Shown: one piece after another, positions 1 through 11,719 of the stretch | Layout of the letters: each line of letters starts with the position of its first letter | How positions within the stretch are numbered: position 1 is the first letter of the stretch | From: Neostapfia colusana | Lineage: Eukaryota > Streptophyta > Magnoliopsida > Poales > Poaceae | DNA length: 64,000 bases | Assembly (NCBI GenBank): GCA_030760725.1 | Contig: JASWHV010000016.1 | Span: 21,691,084-21,755,083, forward strand | Direction: 5' to 3' | The notes under the pieces: model-generated | Seen by the model: the letters and a program-made list of their open reading frames with translations, nothing else | Told to the model about the DNA's origin: nothing | Database searches by the model: none | Program-made: the position numbers and the translations under genes

Positions 1-267
1 CACCTTGACATAGGAAACCATCCTTGAATAGGAGTTGAGTGGGCCCTTGTGATGATTATTTGTGAATATGTGTTTAGTGTGAGTTGTGGGACGTCTCAAA
101 AACGTTGTCCATATCCACACGTAAGAAGAAGGAGGTGTGAGATGTTTCGGCACTTGCTCACATCCTCATAAGGGCTAATATATATAGTCTAACTCACCTT
201 GATGCATATAGTTGAAAGGACCTACCTAACTTTCTAACCTTCTATTCTATTTCTTACTCTCTCACAG
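1..267 (+). other. Untranslated leader of gypsy element A
   Basis: Non-coding stretch directly upstream of the gag ATG of element A. It contains no LTR sequence matching the element's 3' LTR and no TGGTATCAGAGC primer-binding site, so the 5' LTR and PBS lie outside the window. A TATATATA-like run near 178-185 is the only feature and has no supported role. Assignment as leader is inferred from position. Confidence 0.55.
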
Positions 268-1371
268 ATGGTGAGAGGAAACGCCAGCCAAAGGAACATC
301 CAGGAAGATGACCACGAGGAAGTTCCTGCTAACCCCGGAGCTGGCGAAAACAACCTAGAAAGGTTGATGGCCATGCAAAACCAGCTTATGCAAACCATGA
401 TCCAAACTTTGGGTCAGTTGCAGGCCAACCAACACCCCGTTCCGGCACCACCGCCACCACCACCACCGGCTCATAACAGGTTGGGAGAGTTCATGAGGAC
501 TCGACCACCCACCTTTGCTCAAGCAAGCGATCCAATGGAGGCCGATGACTGGTTGAAATCCATGGAGAAGAAGCTTGCCATTGTACAGTGCAACGACCGA
601 GAGAAGGTTCTCTTTGCGTCGCACCAACTGATGGGAGCAGCTGCTGGCTGGTGGGATGCCTTGAGCAACGCCCATGCCAACCCGGAGACAATCACTTGGA
701 CCGAGTTCAAGGAAAGTTTCCGCTCCCACTACATCCCTGTTGGCGTAATGATGCTCAAGAGGCAGGAGTTTGAAGGTCTTCGCCAAGGGCAGAAAAGTGT
801 GAACGAATATCTCAACAAGTTCATACAACTGTCCCGGTATGCCCCCGAAGATGTCAACTCAGATCAGAGGAAGCAGTACCTGTTCATGAGAGGGTTGAAC
901 AATGAGATCCAAGTTCAGCTCCTCAACAATGACTACGTAAGCTTCCAGAAGCTGGTTGATAAGGCTATTGTGGTGGAAAACAAGATCCGAGAGATGGAGC
1001 GCGAGTGCAAAAGGAAGATGCCATACCAGCCCCAAGGGAGCAACGTACGACCTAGGTACATGCCCCCTGCACCGCAGTATGGACCAACCACTCCTACGTA
1101 CCGCCCTGGTCAGCCACCACAGCAACGGTTTGTTGCACTGGCACCTCGTGTGCCCATGCCTCCTGCGCCCCGGCCAAACAATGGCGCTCCTGTTCAAAAC
1201 CCCCGCCCCAACGTACCTGCTGCCGTAGGCAACAGGGCATGCTTTGCATGCAGGGAAGTAGGCCACTTCGCTAACCAGCGCCCGAAGCGAGGCCCTGGAC
1301 AGCAAGGTAACGTGCCCAAGCAGAACCAGCGACCAAACGGATGGGACCACCAAGGGAACCGTGGACCGTAG
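268..1371 (+). pseudogene. Gag region of gypsy element A (stop before protease)
   Basis: Retroelement Gag: forms the virus-like particle and packages element RNA. A proline-rich N-terminal part is followed by the retrotrans-gag domain (roughly residues 80-240, with the Trp-Trp-Asp and KEFxGLRQG motifs typical of plant chromoviruses), then a basic Pro/Gln-rich linker and a zinc knuckle near residue 325. The knuckle reads C-x2-C-x4-H-x4-R: the last zinc ligand is Arg (codon CGC instead of TGC). A TAG at 1369-1371 interrupts the frame, and the protease/RT frame at 1444 is the same frame, so Gag-Pol was once a single reading frame and the stop is a likely CAG to TAG change. The ATG lies just after a CTCACAG context. 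Inactive by both changes. Confidence 0.9.
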
Positions 1372-2479
1372 AACTATGCTCGTGGCCACGTTAACCATGT
1401 CACTGCTGAGGAAGCACAACGGGCTGAGGACGTCGCAATTGGTATGTTCCTTGCCAACTCCAACCCAGCCACCATTTTATTTGATTCCGGAGCATCACAT
1501 TCCTTCATATCATTCAAATATGTTGCCAAACATCATCTAACCGTATCCCACTTAGAATGTGCTATGTTAGTTAATTCTCCCGGGGGAGAAATGAGGACTA
1601 ATATAGTATGTCCTAAAGTAAGCCTTAAAATAAGGGGGGTAGACTTCCTTGCCAACCTTATTGTCTTGGACTCCCACAGAATTGACATCATACTCGGAAT
1701 GGACTGGTTAAGCAAGCACAATGGAGTAATCCAATGCGCTGAGAGAAGCGTGCAATTGACAAACGAACACGGTATCCGTGTCGAGGTTGAGTCAGCCCAG
1801 CAAGCGACCGAACGGGCGGATCTGAACCATGTTGAAGGAGTAGCATTGGACAACATTCCAGTGGTTCAGGAATTTTCGGATGTGTTCCCGGAAGAACTTC
1901 CAGGTATGCCACCTGACCGGGACATTGAGTTTGCCATAGATTTGGTACCTGGAACTGCACCCATAGCTAAGAGACCATATAGGATGCCCGTCAACGAGTT
2001 AGTTGAACTCAAGAAGCAAATTCAAGAACAGTTGGAGAAGGGTTTTATCCGTCCAAGTTCGTCACCATGGGGAGCCCCGGTACTCTTCGTGGACAAGAAG
2101 GACGGAACCCAAAGAATGTGCGTGGACTACAGGTCTCTCAACAAGGTAACAATCAAGAATAAATACCCTCTGCCCCGTATAGAGGACCTGTTCGATCAAA
2201 TGAAAGGAGCCCAAGTGTTCTCCAAGATTGATCTTCGGTCGGGATATTTCCAGCTGAAGATTAAGCCCTCCGATATACCTAAGACAGCCTTTCGGACGCG
2301 GTATGGTTCATATGAATATACCGTTATGTCTTTTGGATTGACGAATGCACCCGCATACTTCATGTACCTTATGAATAAGGTTTTCATGGAGTACTTCGAC
2401 AAGTTCGTCGTGGTTTTCATCGACGACATTATGGTGTATTCAAAAAGTGAGGAGGAGCATGAAGAACATCTGAGATTGA
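1372..2479 (+). pseudogene. Protease and N-terminal RT of element A (split by insertion)
   Basis: Continuation of Gag-Pol in the same frame after the TAG at 1369. The aspartic protease motif [10 protein letters not shown] is at about 1481-1510, and the RT entry motif ([19 protein letters not shown]) at about 2049-2107. RT domain motifs follow: [24 protein letters not shown] and the catalytic FIDD (about 2419-2430). The frame stops being Pol at 2479, where element B has inserted. The other half resumes at 15144. Acts in particle-associated cDNA synthesis when intact. Here it is unable to make a full polyprotein. Confidence 0.93.
2475..2479. repeat. Left target-site duplication of element B (ATTGA)
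   Basis: ATTGA precedes the TG of the LTR at 2480 and is repeated exactly at 15144-15148, after the CA that ends the other LTR. This is the 5-bp duplication expected of gypsy integrase. Removing the insert plus one copy restores the reading frame of element A. Confidence 0.95.
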
Positions 2480-5400
2480 TGTCACACCCGGTTTTTCCGA
2501 AGAAACAACCAAGTGAATATCACATGTATGCCAGGATCATTTTCTCATACATGTGATGACAAATAGTGAAGCATCATTTATTACAAGCCAGGTGTCGAAT
2601 ATAAATAAGTCTTACATCGCAAATGTCTCAATGAACACTAATGCTTCATCACAAGTAAATAAACTAGCAGCGGAATATTATTCTTTAGGGCTCCATCACA
2701 GGCGTTGCCCGGGGGTCTTCATGAACCTAAAAACCTTCCTCGGGTCCAAAATCTTGGTCATTATACACCACCTCATTATCTTGACCTGAGCAGCAATATA
2801 AACCAACAAATATGCAAGGTTGAGTACCAATGATACTCAGCAAGTGTGGGAAAATTATATCATGCATGGCTGGAACAAGGAGAGGTTGAACTCATGGTTA
2901 AAGCACTACGCAATTAATACCTATCACCTTAGCTTATTAAGCACCTACATCACTACACAGGTGAAATGGTCCCAATCTCCCATCCCATCATTGTGATCCA
3001 ATAATCATAACATCATTACCATTGTTAAGCTCCCCGCTTAACTTCCAAAACTATCAATCCTCTAATCATGAATAAGTCCAGGCCGCTCTTAACCGTGAGC
3101 ACGGCTGTCAAGGCAGTTTTGACTCTGCAGAGTTTGTACCACTGTACCCACAAGTAGTGATTTCATCCCCCGTTGCCGGGTGGACTAAAAGAACCTCCAT
3201 TATGCCAGTGGCTACGATCCACATTCACACTTCCCAGGTGTGCGGCCAGGAGATCACTACGAAGCCTTTACAAAGGGATTCCCGACGAGCGTGGGCCCAC
3301 TGAGGTTTCACCCCTAACAGCATACAAGAGGCTCCAACCCCGCTGCAGTGGCCCCCTCTTGAGCCTTGCGGTTCATATGGTAGTCCAGCTGACACCTACT
3401 CCCCGCACCATCCAACACACCCATACTACGCCGGGGATACACCTAATTAATTGGCCAAGCTGCCCCATCTCAGCATGTGGTTGGCACTATAAAGCCGGGT
3501 TACATGCTCCATGAACCGGTCCTTAGGATTCAGGCAAGTACTAAACACAAACCCAAGTCTCGTGCACCCAGCACACAACCAAAACATCCAACTTGCCTTG
3601 ATCCCTACCTCTACATAACTCACAATAGCTCATTCAAGAGTATGGTAAAATAAACTGATGATCTCATATCCCAAATATCCCATTCTAAGCATGGCTAAGC
3701 ATATGCATGTAAATAAATGACATGACAAAATAAATCCCAACCCAAGCTTCAAGGAAACAAGGTAATGCAATTCTAGGGAAACTTCCTAGCATGGGTTTCA
3801 TATTTAACTTGACAATGCAAATAATTCTACCTACACATCCTAGCATAGGATCAAAGTGGTCAAGGACACTTGCCTCCTTCTTGCTGCTCTTGAAATGGGT
3901 AGTCCTGATCTTGGAAAGGGTTAACTTGCTCTTGAACAGGTTCTACTTCATACCATCACACATAGCAAAAGAAAAACAACAATCATAAGACATAGTTCAC
4001 ACTTCTACTTCATACAAACCACACATTCATATTTATAAAAGTTCTTTACCATTATATGTGTTGTGGTTACTTTATGTGTGTTAAGTTGTGGCTTGCATGC
4101 ACTTTTAACCATGTATATATGATTCCTACTTTTGTGTCCACATTTATACTTACATACTATTTATATGGGTTTCCAATAAATTTCTTATATTCAACTACTA
4201 CACCTTTTTACTACCAAGTATGTAAGAAAAGTATTTTTCTTCTCCATATGTGCCTTCATAATTTCTATCAACCCTAAACTGAATTCTTTGTATTTTAGAA
4301 ACTCCATTTATCATTTACTAGTTGCTATATTTTCAGATTTATATTCCTATGCATAATTGTGTATTTTATTATGAAATTAGTAATACACATCATCTAAACA
4401 GTATAGGTTCTGGTCCTAAATAATTTTAATAACATATTTTAACCTTGGCCTCTGATGTAAACTATTTCATAATTATTTTCCCTATTTTTCTATAACTATT
4501 CTTTACTTAAAAATGTGTCCCTATACTAATAAATGTAAATAATAGATGAAACAGATTCATTTCAGCCCAAAAATATATTTTTATCTCACTCCAAAGTTTT
4601 CTAAGTACTGAGAAAGTTTTTAATTAATTTTGACAATTATGTTTGTCCCACTTTTTAATTTTTAAACACTAGTTACATATTCAATTTTCTAAATTAAATA
4701 CTAAACAGGGCTAAAATAATGAATTCACCCCATTACAGGGTCTATAATATTATTTTCATAATTTCCAGGGGTCTAGCTACACTTATCAGAGGTGTTTTTC
4801 CTAATTTTTATTAAGTCCAGGGGCTAAAACTGATTTTTAAACGAATTTACATGATTTTCTGGAGTTCCAGGGGCTAGATCTGAAGTTTCCGGGGCTAGCT
4901 CTCAATTCCAGAGAACCCCAGGGGGTAGCACGTAAGAATTCCAGTCTTTATAACGCGGGGCTGACGTGGACCGTCCGATTTTAAACCGACGGCTGAGATT
5001 ATAACATCGAACCGGTACGCGGGGTTTTAAAGTCTACCGTGCGATTTAAAATAAATGGCGCACAAGCGGCCACGTCGCTCTGATCGAGCGCGGGCGGCGC
5101 TGCCGGCGGCGCACGGCGGTGGGAGGCGGCGATCTCGCCGGAAAGTTTCGGATCCTCGAGAATTCTGCCTAGAATTGTGATCTTATGGCATAGATCGGTA
5201 GAGGGGAGGTCAGGGATCTCACCTCGGGGGTTTTCTCGAGCTCGGGGGTCCTGGAAAGTGATCGGCGGCGAGGTCCGAGGCAAAACCACGGCGAAGCTCG
5301 TCGGCGCTGGGTTTACACCGTAAGTCTTCGGGTTTTCTGCACCTGCAAAGTTCCCCGGAGGCGGTGGATCAAGACCAGCGAGTTAGATCAGAGTTTCCGA

Positions 5401-5903
5401 GCTTAGATCGGCCAGAATTCACCGGCGAAGTCTCGGTGCTCACCGGAGTGAAAATCGGCGATCGCGTGAGAAAAACCGATCTGGGCTGGGGTTTTTATAG
5501 CCGGGGGAGGGCGGTGGGTCTGTTGCGATTGAGTTTGAGTCGTTTGGGACCAGAATTCGGGCTGCGGGACGCGGAAATCCGGTCGGTTGCGATCGTGCGC
5601 GCGGGAGAGAGTCCGGGGTCGCGGGGTTAGGGATGACAGGTGGGTCCCACCTGTCTGTGAGAGACAGCGCGGCGCGCGCGGGGGCGGGCTGGCGCGAGGA
5701 AACTGGGTCGGCTGGCGGGTTTCGGCCCACTGGCCGGTTTTTTTCCCGTTTCTCTTTTTCTTTTTCCATTTCTTTTCTGTTTTGAGTATAATTTGAGTTC
5801 CAGTTTGAATTTGAATTTTTGCAAAACATGCAACACGTCCAAAAAATTTTAAATTCCCCTCTGAACATGGTTTAGAGTTTTGAATCAAAATTTGGGGTGT
5901 TAC
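2480..5903 (-). repeat. 3' LTR of element B
   Basis: Read on the - strand it begins TGTAACACCCC and ends GGGTGTGACA. A TATA box (CTATAAAAACCCC read on the - strand, + strand about 5492-5504) lies about 400 bp inside its 5' end, leaving a very long transcribed R-U5 of about 3 kb. It contains the AG|GCAAGT splice-donor-like block (+ strand 3868-3873) and the TGAGTAC hairpin near 2822-2840 seen in the other copies of the family. Confidence 0.93.
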
Positions 5904-5922
5904 AGCTCTACCCCCCTTAAAA
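5904..5922 (-). other. Polypurine tract of element B
   Basis: The - strand reads AAGGGGGGTAG immediately before the LTR start at 5903. This is the primer for plus-strand DNA synthesis. The same tract adjoins the 3' LTR of element A, and a similar one that of element E. Confidence 0.85.
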
Positions 5923-5949
5923 GAAATCTCGTCCTCGAGATTGGTGTTT

Positions 5950-8900
5950 CTAAGAAAACAATTCCGGAAATTGTGCCTTAAGCTCATCTTCCCGTTCCCA
6001 GGTGGCTTCCTCTTCTGAGTGATGCTTCCACTGCACCTTGCACATCCGGATTCTTTTATTTCTGGTGAGGCGTTCCATCGTCTCCAAAATCTTGTATGGT
6101 TGCTCGGCATAAGACAAATCCTCAGCTACATCCACTTCATTCATGGGTAACACCTCTTCAGGCGTCCTCAGGCATTTCTTGAGTTGTGACACATGGAATA
6201 CATCGTGCACGTCCGATAGATGAACCGGTAACTCTAGTTGGTACGCCACTTCGCCTTTTCTTTCCAAAACTTGGAAGGGTCCGATGTATCGAGGTGACAA
6301 CTTCCCTTTCACCTTGAACCGACGAAGTCCTCTGATAGGGGACACCTTGAGATAAACATAGTCTCCTACGTTGAAAACGAGTTCTCTTCTTCGTACATCA
6401 GCATAACTCTTCTGGCGTGTTTGTGCTATCCTCAAGTTGTTGCGAATCTCCCTCACCTTCGCCTCGGCTTCTTGTAGCACTTCTGGACCAAACACTTTAC
6501 TTTCTCCTGTTTGGTTCCAAAATAGGGGAGTTCTGCACTTCCTTCCATACAAAGCTTCAAACGGTGACATCTTCATACTAGCTTGATAACTGTTGTTATA
6601 GGAAAACTCCGCATATGGTAGGTTCTTGTCCCAACTCCTATTGTTTTTGAGTGCACATGCCCTTAACATATCTTCAAGGATCTGATTGGTTCTCTCCGTC
6701 TGCCCGTCAGTTTGGGGATGATAGGCAGAACTAAAGTTCAGATGGGTTCCCATGGTTTCATGCAACTTCTGCCAGAACCTTGAGGTGAACTGTGTCCCTC
6801 GATCCGACACAATCTTCTTTGGCACTCCATGGTAACACACTATCCTTGACATGTACAATTCTGCCAATTTGGATCCGCTGTAGCTTTCTTTCACGGGGAT
6901 GAAATGAGCTACCTTGGTTAGCCTATCTATAATGACCCATATTGAATCATACCCGGATTGGGTCCTAGGCAATCCCACGACAAAATCCATGCTGATTTCT
7001 TACCATTTCCATTCAGGCACTTTGAGTGGTTGCAATAATCCCGCGGGTCGTTGATGTTCTGCTTTTACCAACTGACATGTGTCACATAGGGCAACATGTT
7101 TCGCGACATCTCGCTTCATGCCATACCACTAATACCTGCCTTTGAGGTCCTGGTACATCTTCGTACTCCCAGGATGAATGGAATAGTCAGAATCGTGAGC
7201 CTCCTTCAAAATCAATTCACGAATCTCCTTTACTTCTGGCACACAGATCCTTTTCCCGTGCCACACCGTTCCTTGTTCATCCTCTCTAAAACCAGGAGCT
7301 TTATTTTCCTTAATGAGCTGTCTGATCTCTTGTATCTTCTCATCATTCTTTTGGCCCTCGCGTATGTCTTGCTCGAGTGTGGAGTCCCCTTCCATGGCGA
7401 TGGCTTCACCACTATTTACTAGACATAGATTGAGCCTTATAACCTCGTCCTTCAATTCTGCGGGCATGTCCTTCAAGCTCAACTTATTGACCTGCACTTT
7501 TCGACTCAAAGCATCGGCCACAACGTTTGCTTTCCCGGGATGATAGTTGATGCCCACATCAAAGTCATTGATTAGCTCTAACCATCTCCTTTGTCTGAGG
7601 TTGAGATTTGGCTGTGTGAATATGTACTTCAAACTTTTATGATCCGTATATATCTCTGTCCTCTTCCCCATCAAATAGTGCCGCCAAATTTTCAACGCGT
7701 GTACCGCTGCAGCTAGTTCTAGGTCATGTGTAGGATAGTTCTTCTCGTGCTTCCGAAGCTGCCGGGATGCATATGCCACGACATGTCCTTCTTGCATGAG
7801 AACACATCCCAACCCATTTCCAGAGGCATCGCAGTACACTGTGAAATTCTTCTGCATATCTGGCATAACCAACACTGGGGCTGTTGTCAATCTCTTCTTT
7901 AGCTCCTGAAAGCTCGTCTCGCACTGTGGCGTCCAGGTGAATGTGATTCCCTTCTCCAACAGTTTAGTGAGAGGTCTCGAGATCTTGGAGAATCCCTCAA
8001 TAAAACGTCGATAGTATCCAGCCAAGCCCAAAAAGCTTCGAACTTCCCCGACATTTTTAGGGGTCTTCCACTTCTGGATATCCTCGATTTTGGCGGGATC
8101 TACGGAGATTCCTCCCTCCGAGATTATATGTCCTAAAAAGGGAACTCTCTTCAGCCAAAACTCACACTTGCTCAACTTGGCATATAGTTGGTGTTCTCTC
8201 AGCCTCTGTAACACCAACCTTAGATGTTTCTCATGTTCTTCTTCATCTTTGGAGAAGACGAGAATATCATCTATGAAAACCACCACAAATTTGTCCAGAT
8301 ATTCCATGAATACCTTGTTCATGAGGTACATGAAATATGCCGGTGCATTAGTTATCCCAAAAGGCATGACAGTGTATTCATACAGTCCGTACCGAGATAC
8401 GAAAGCTGTCTTGGGAATATCTGATTGCCTTATCTTGAGTTGGTGGTACCCCGACCTGAGATCAATTTTCGAGAACACACAAGCTCCCCTCAACTGATCA
8501 AACAAGTCTTCAATGCGGGGTAATGGGTACTTTTTCTTGATGGTTACCTCATTCAAGGCACGGTAATCCACGCATAACCTTTGGGTTCCGTCTTTCTTGG
8601 GCACAAATATCACCGGAGCTCCCCATGGTGAGGAACTAGGGCGAATATACCCCTTCTCCGTCAATTCTCTCAAATGATCCTTGAGCTCTTCTAGCTGCTT
8701 GGAGTCCATTCGATAAGGTCTCTTGTATATCGGGGTTGTTCCCGGTACTAGCTCAATTGCGAATTCCACGTCACGGTCGGGAGGCATACCTGGCAATTCC
8801 TCCGGAAAAACATCTGGATATTCCCTGATAGTCCTGATTTCCTCAACCTTCACCTCCACTTGATTTAATTTAATGTCCCTCCTAGGCTCGTGTATCGTTA

Positions 8901-10419
8901 TGAACTTTACTCTTGTGCCATTGGGGTGAGTTAGTTCCACCGTTCTGGTCGAACAATGGATGATTCCTTTATGTTTGGTCAACCAATCCATACCCAAAAT
9001 AATATCTATCCCTTGTGAATCTATCACTATGAGGTTAGCCGTAAATACTACCCCATTAATGTCTAGGCTCACTTTGGGACACACTTGTCTTGTCCATATT
9101 TCTCCACCTGGAGAGTTTACGGCTAGCATATGGTTCATTTGTGTGGTTGCTAGGTCATGCTTCTTAACAAACCCTTTAGCAATGAACGAGTGGGTAGCAC
9201 CAGAATCAAACAGCAGAGTTGCAAGGTGTAAATTGGTAGGAAACTTACCAACTACCACGTCGGGTGCCTCTTGTGCTTCCTCCATAGTGACGTGGTTCAC
9301 CCGTCCTCTCACTACATTCTGCTGTTGTGGCGGCGCAGGCTTCTTCTTTGGGCATTTATGGGCGTAGTGCCCCACTTCACCACAGCTGAAACATTGCACC
9401 CCAATCTTAGATGTTGGGCCCTTGTTGTCTTGGGGTAGGTTTGGGGGTCCTTGCACTGCTGGTCGAGGTGGATATGCGGGGCGAGGCTGCTGCACAAACT
9501 GACGTGGTGGCTGTGCTGGTGCCGTGGGTGGCCTGTAGTTTGGGTTGTACCCTCTTGGTGCGGAATAGGGTACCGCAGCACGGCTTGTCTGCCCCGTAGG
9601 TTGCTGCATCATACGTGGGCGGGTGTTGCTCCCTGAGGCCTGATGTGACCACCCCGCCTTCCTCTTATTCTCATTTTCCAAGGCCTTTAGCTTCCTTTCC
9701 ACCACAAATGCTCTGTCCACCATCTTTTGAAAGCTTTCATACTCATTGGAGGACATTGCACACTGCATCTCTACGGTAAGTCCTTCCACGAAACAATCTT
9801 GTTTCTGCTCATCAGTCTCTATGTCTCGTGGAGCATAACGGGATAGTAGAGTAAATTTAGTGAGGTATTCCCTCACAGTCATGTTTCCCTGCTGCAGTCC
9901 CAGAAACTCTTTCCTCTTGTTTTTGAGTTCACCTCTTGAGATGTAATGGTTGCGGAAGCTACGCTTGAACTCTTCCCAAGTGATGTTCTCAGGGTCATGA
10001 TGGGCGGCCACGTAGGCGGTCCACCAATCAGCAGCAGGTCCCTGCAATTGATGAGAGGCAAACAGCACCCTCTCATACCCTTGGCATTGTATTATCCTCA
10101 TCTTACTTTCAATGGTCTTCAGCCAATCATCTGCCTCTAGAGGTTCAGCAGCACTTGCAAACTTTGGAGGTTGAGTTTCTAGAAACTCACTCAACCTTGG
10201 TTGGCGTGGTGCAGCTTGTGGAGGTGGAACTTGATGCAAGTTGGCCACCACTTGAGTCAAGTTCTGGATGAGCTGATTTTGATTCTCCAGCATTTGGTGG
10301 AGAGGATCAACTTCTTCACGGCGACCACCCCGGTCCTGGCCTCCAGAAAGATGAGGGTTGCATGCCTCATCATTGTTGTTGGCGGGGTTGGCAGCACGTC
10401 CTTTTCCTCTTCCGGCCAT
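5950..10419 (-). pseudogene. Gag-Pol polyprotein of element B, two nonsense codons
   Basis: One 1490-codon frame on the - strand from the ATG at 10419. In order it encodes a retrotrans-gag domain and an intact CCHC zinc knuckle ([14 protein letters not shown], about residues 345-358). Then come protease ([10 protein letters not shown]), RT (FIDDIL catalytic motif), RNase H ([16 protein letters not shown]), and integrase with HHCC, the DDE core (SDRG, and Glu in GQTERTN) and a chromodomain-like C-terminus. The frame is interrupted only by TAG at 7129-7131 (Trp codon of RYWW) and TAA at 7000-7002 (Glu codon). Everything else is open, matching the low LTR divergence. Products would assemble particles and make and integrate cDNA. 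The 1096-codon part before the first stop still covers Gag to RNase H. Confidence 0.95.
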
Positions 10420-10722
10420 CTGGCAGGATCAACAAATGTTAATTTGATACCATTTAGTATCATCTTACTACTTTCATTTGTTGGTACTTTGAGGTGTTGA
10501 GGCTTTGTTAAAAAATTTCGAGGGTTTATATCTCACATCAAATAAATGCACTATTATTTCCTGTGGGTTCACACACACCAAAGCAAAACAATCTGAAGAC
10601 GAGGCTGTGGACAATTGCTCATGGCTTCCACAACTCACGTCACACACCAAGCATTATCACACCATTAACTACGTAACGACTCGACTACTCGACCTCTTGC
10701 TAGCTAGGGGAAAGACTCTACA

Positions 10723-11502
10723 CTACTCGTCCTCTTGAGCTGGCTCCTCGGGATCTTCCTCCTCATTTCGGCTACCTTCTGACTCTGCTTTGGGTGGGGA
10801 GGCTGCTGGTGGAGAAGTGCGACGACGCTTGATCGCTCGGCGATCCGGGGAGTCAGGAGTCCATGTATCATTCACAGTGACACACAGTTCATTCCCATCT
10901 CCTCTTTCTCTCGCCTTTAAGCAAGCTCGCAGCAACGCCTCCGTTTCCTTCAGGGTGTCTCGGACATCCTGAAGCTCTTGTTGACACTCCTGCAGTCGAG
11001 TGCTGAGCATAGCAGCATCCTCCAAACACAAGTCCATGTGCTCATGGGAAGTCCCTTGCTGCACCGGTGGGTACTTGTACTCCGTGGTACCACTCTCACG
11101 TTGGAGGACATACATGTACTCAGTTTTGTCCAAGTGGCGACGATAGATGTGACTCTGGCAGGTGATGGCCTCCCAGGTGACATCTTTCTCCGCGTCAACT
11201 TGTGTTGCTCGACAAGCTAGAGAGTGGTGAATCTTAAGCAGTTGATTCTCGTGTATAATCCTCATCTCCTAACTCCATTCTTCCCTCTTCTCACGGATGG
11301 TCCTGGTGGAGTTATAGTGGATGATTAGCTTGCCCGTATTGCCGGCGGCTTCGAGCATACGTCGAAGACGGCGCAACAAATCTCCTACTGCCAATCCGTA
11401 GGAAAGGTACGTCACTGGACGACTCTCCTCTCTTTCGGCAAGGGCAACTACGGGAACTCTCCCTCCTGTGGACTTACGAGCGGTGCGAATCATGTGAACC
11501 AT
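10723..11502 (-). pseudogene. Extra pre-gag ORF of element B (259 codons, one stop)
   Basis: Upstream of gag, on the element's sense strand, lies an ATG-initiated frame of about 259 codons, in the same frame register as gag. It is interrupted by a single TAG at 11269-11271 after 77 codons; the next ATG is at 11265. The first part is basic (Arg/Lys-rich with a LLRRLRRML helix). The second has a Gln/Glu/Leu heptad-like stretch around residues 90-130 of its own numbering, then Pro/Ser and a very acidic tail ending in EEDPEEPAQEDE. I do not recognise a family. Its place between PBS and gag is not used by standard chromovirus genes. It could be a real accessory ORF or a captured gene fragment. Confidence 0.55.
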
Positions 11503-11703
11503 CTAAAACAAAAGAATTTAAAATTAGGTTAGATAAATTCTCAAACAAAAATCCTATTTTGAATGAAAGTTGGGGTAAGATGAAGAAAATGACTCCTTTA
11601 ATAACACTTTTTCCACCCACACCTTGGAAAATAGTTTTTAAGAAAATAGGGCCCTTAAATACGTCCATTTCTACCTAGGTCCACGTTCCTACGGGCAACC
11701 TTG

Positions 11704-11715
11704 GCTCTGATACCA
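11704..11715 (-). other. Primer-binding site of element B (initiator tRNA-Met)
   Basis: The - strand reads TGGTATCAGAGC, complementary to the 3' end of plant initiator tRNA-Met, four bases inside the 5' LTR boundary at 11720. This fixes element orientation and identifies 11720-15143 as the 5' LTR. Confidence 0.93.
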
Positions 11716-11719
11716 CCTC

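Noticed and set aside
3173..3514. A 113-codon ORF (starts MPGGLKEPPLCQW) present in nearly identical form in three copies of LTR family B, with a shorter version in a fourth
   Set aside because: It is antisense to the element, falls in the predicted LTR intron, and is retained because the copies are closely related. In the copy near 47321-47626 it is shortened and altered. No independent sign of selection.
5403..6110. A 235-codon frame running from the end of pol into the LTR of element B
   Set aside because: It crosses the stop-containing LTR boundary in a frame other than Pol, and its first residues are a shifted reading of the chromodomain region.
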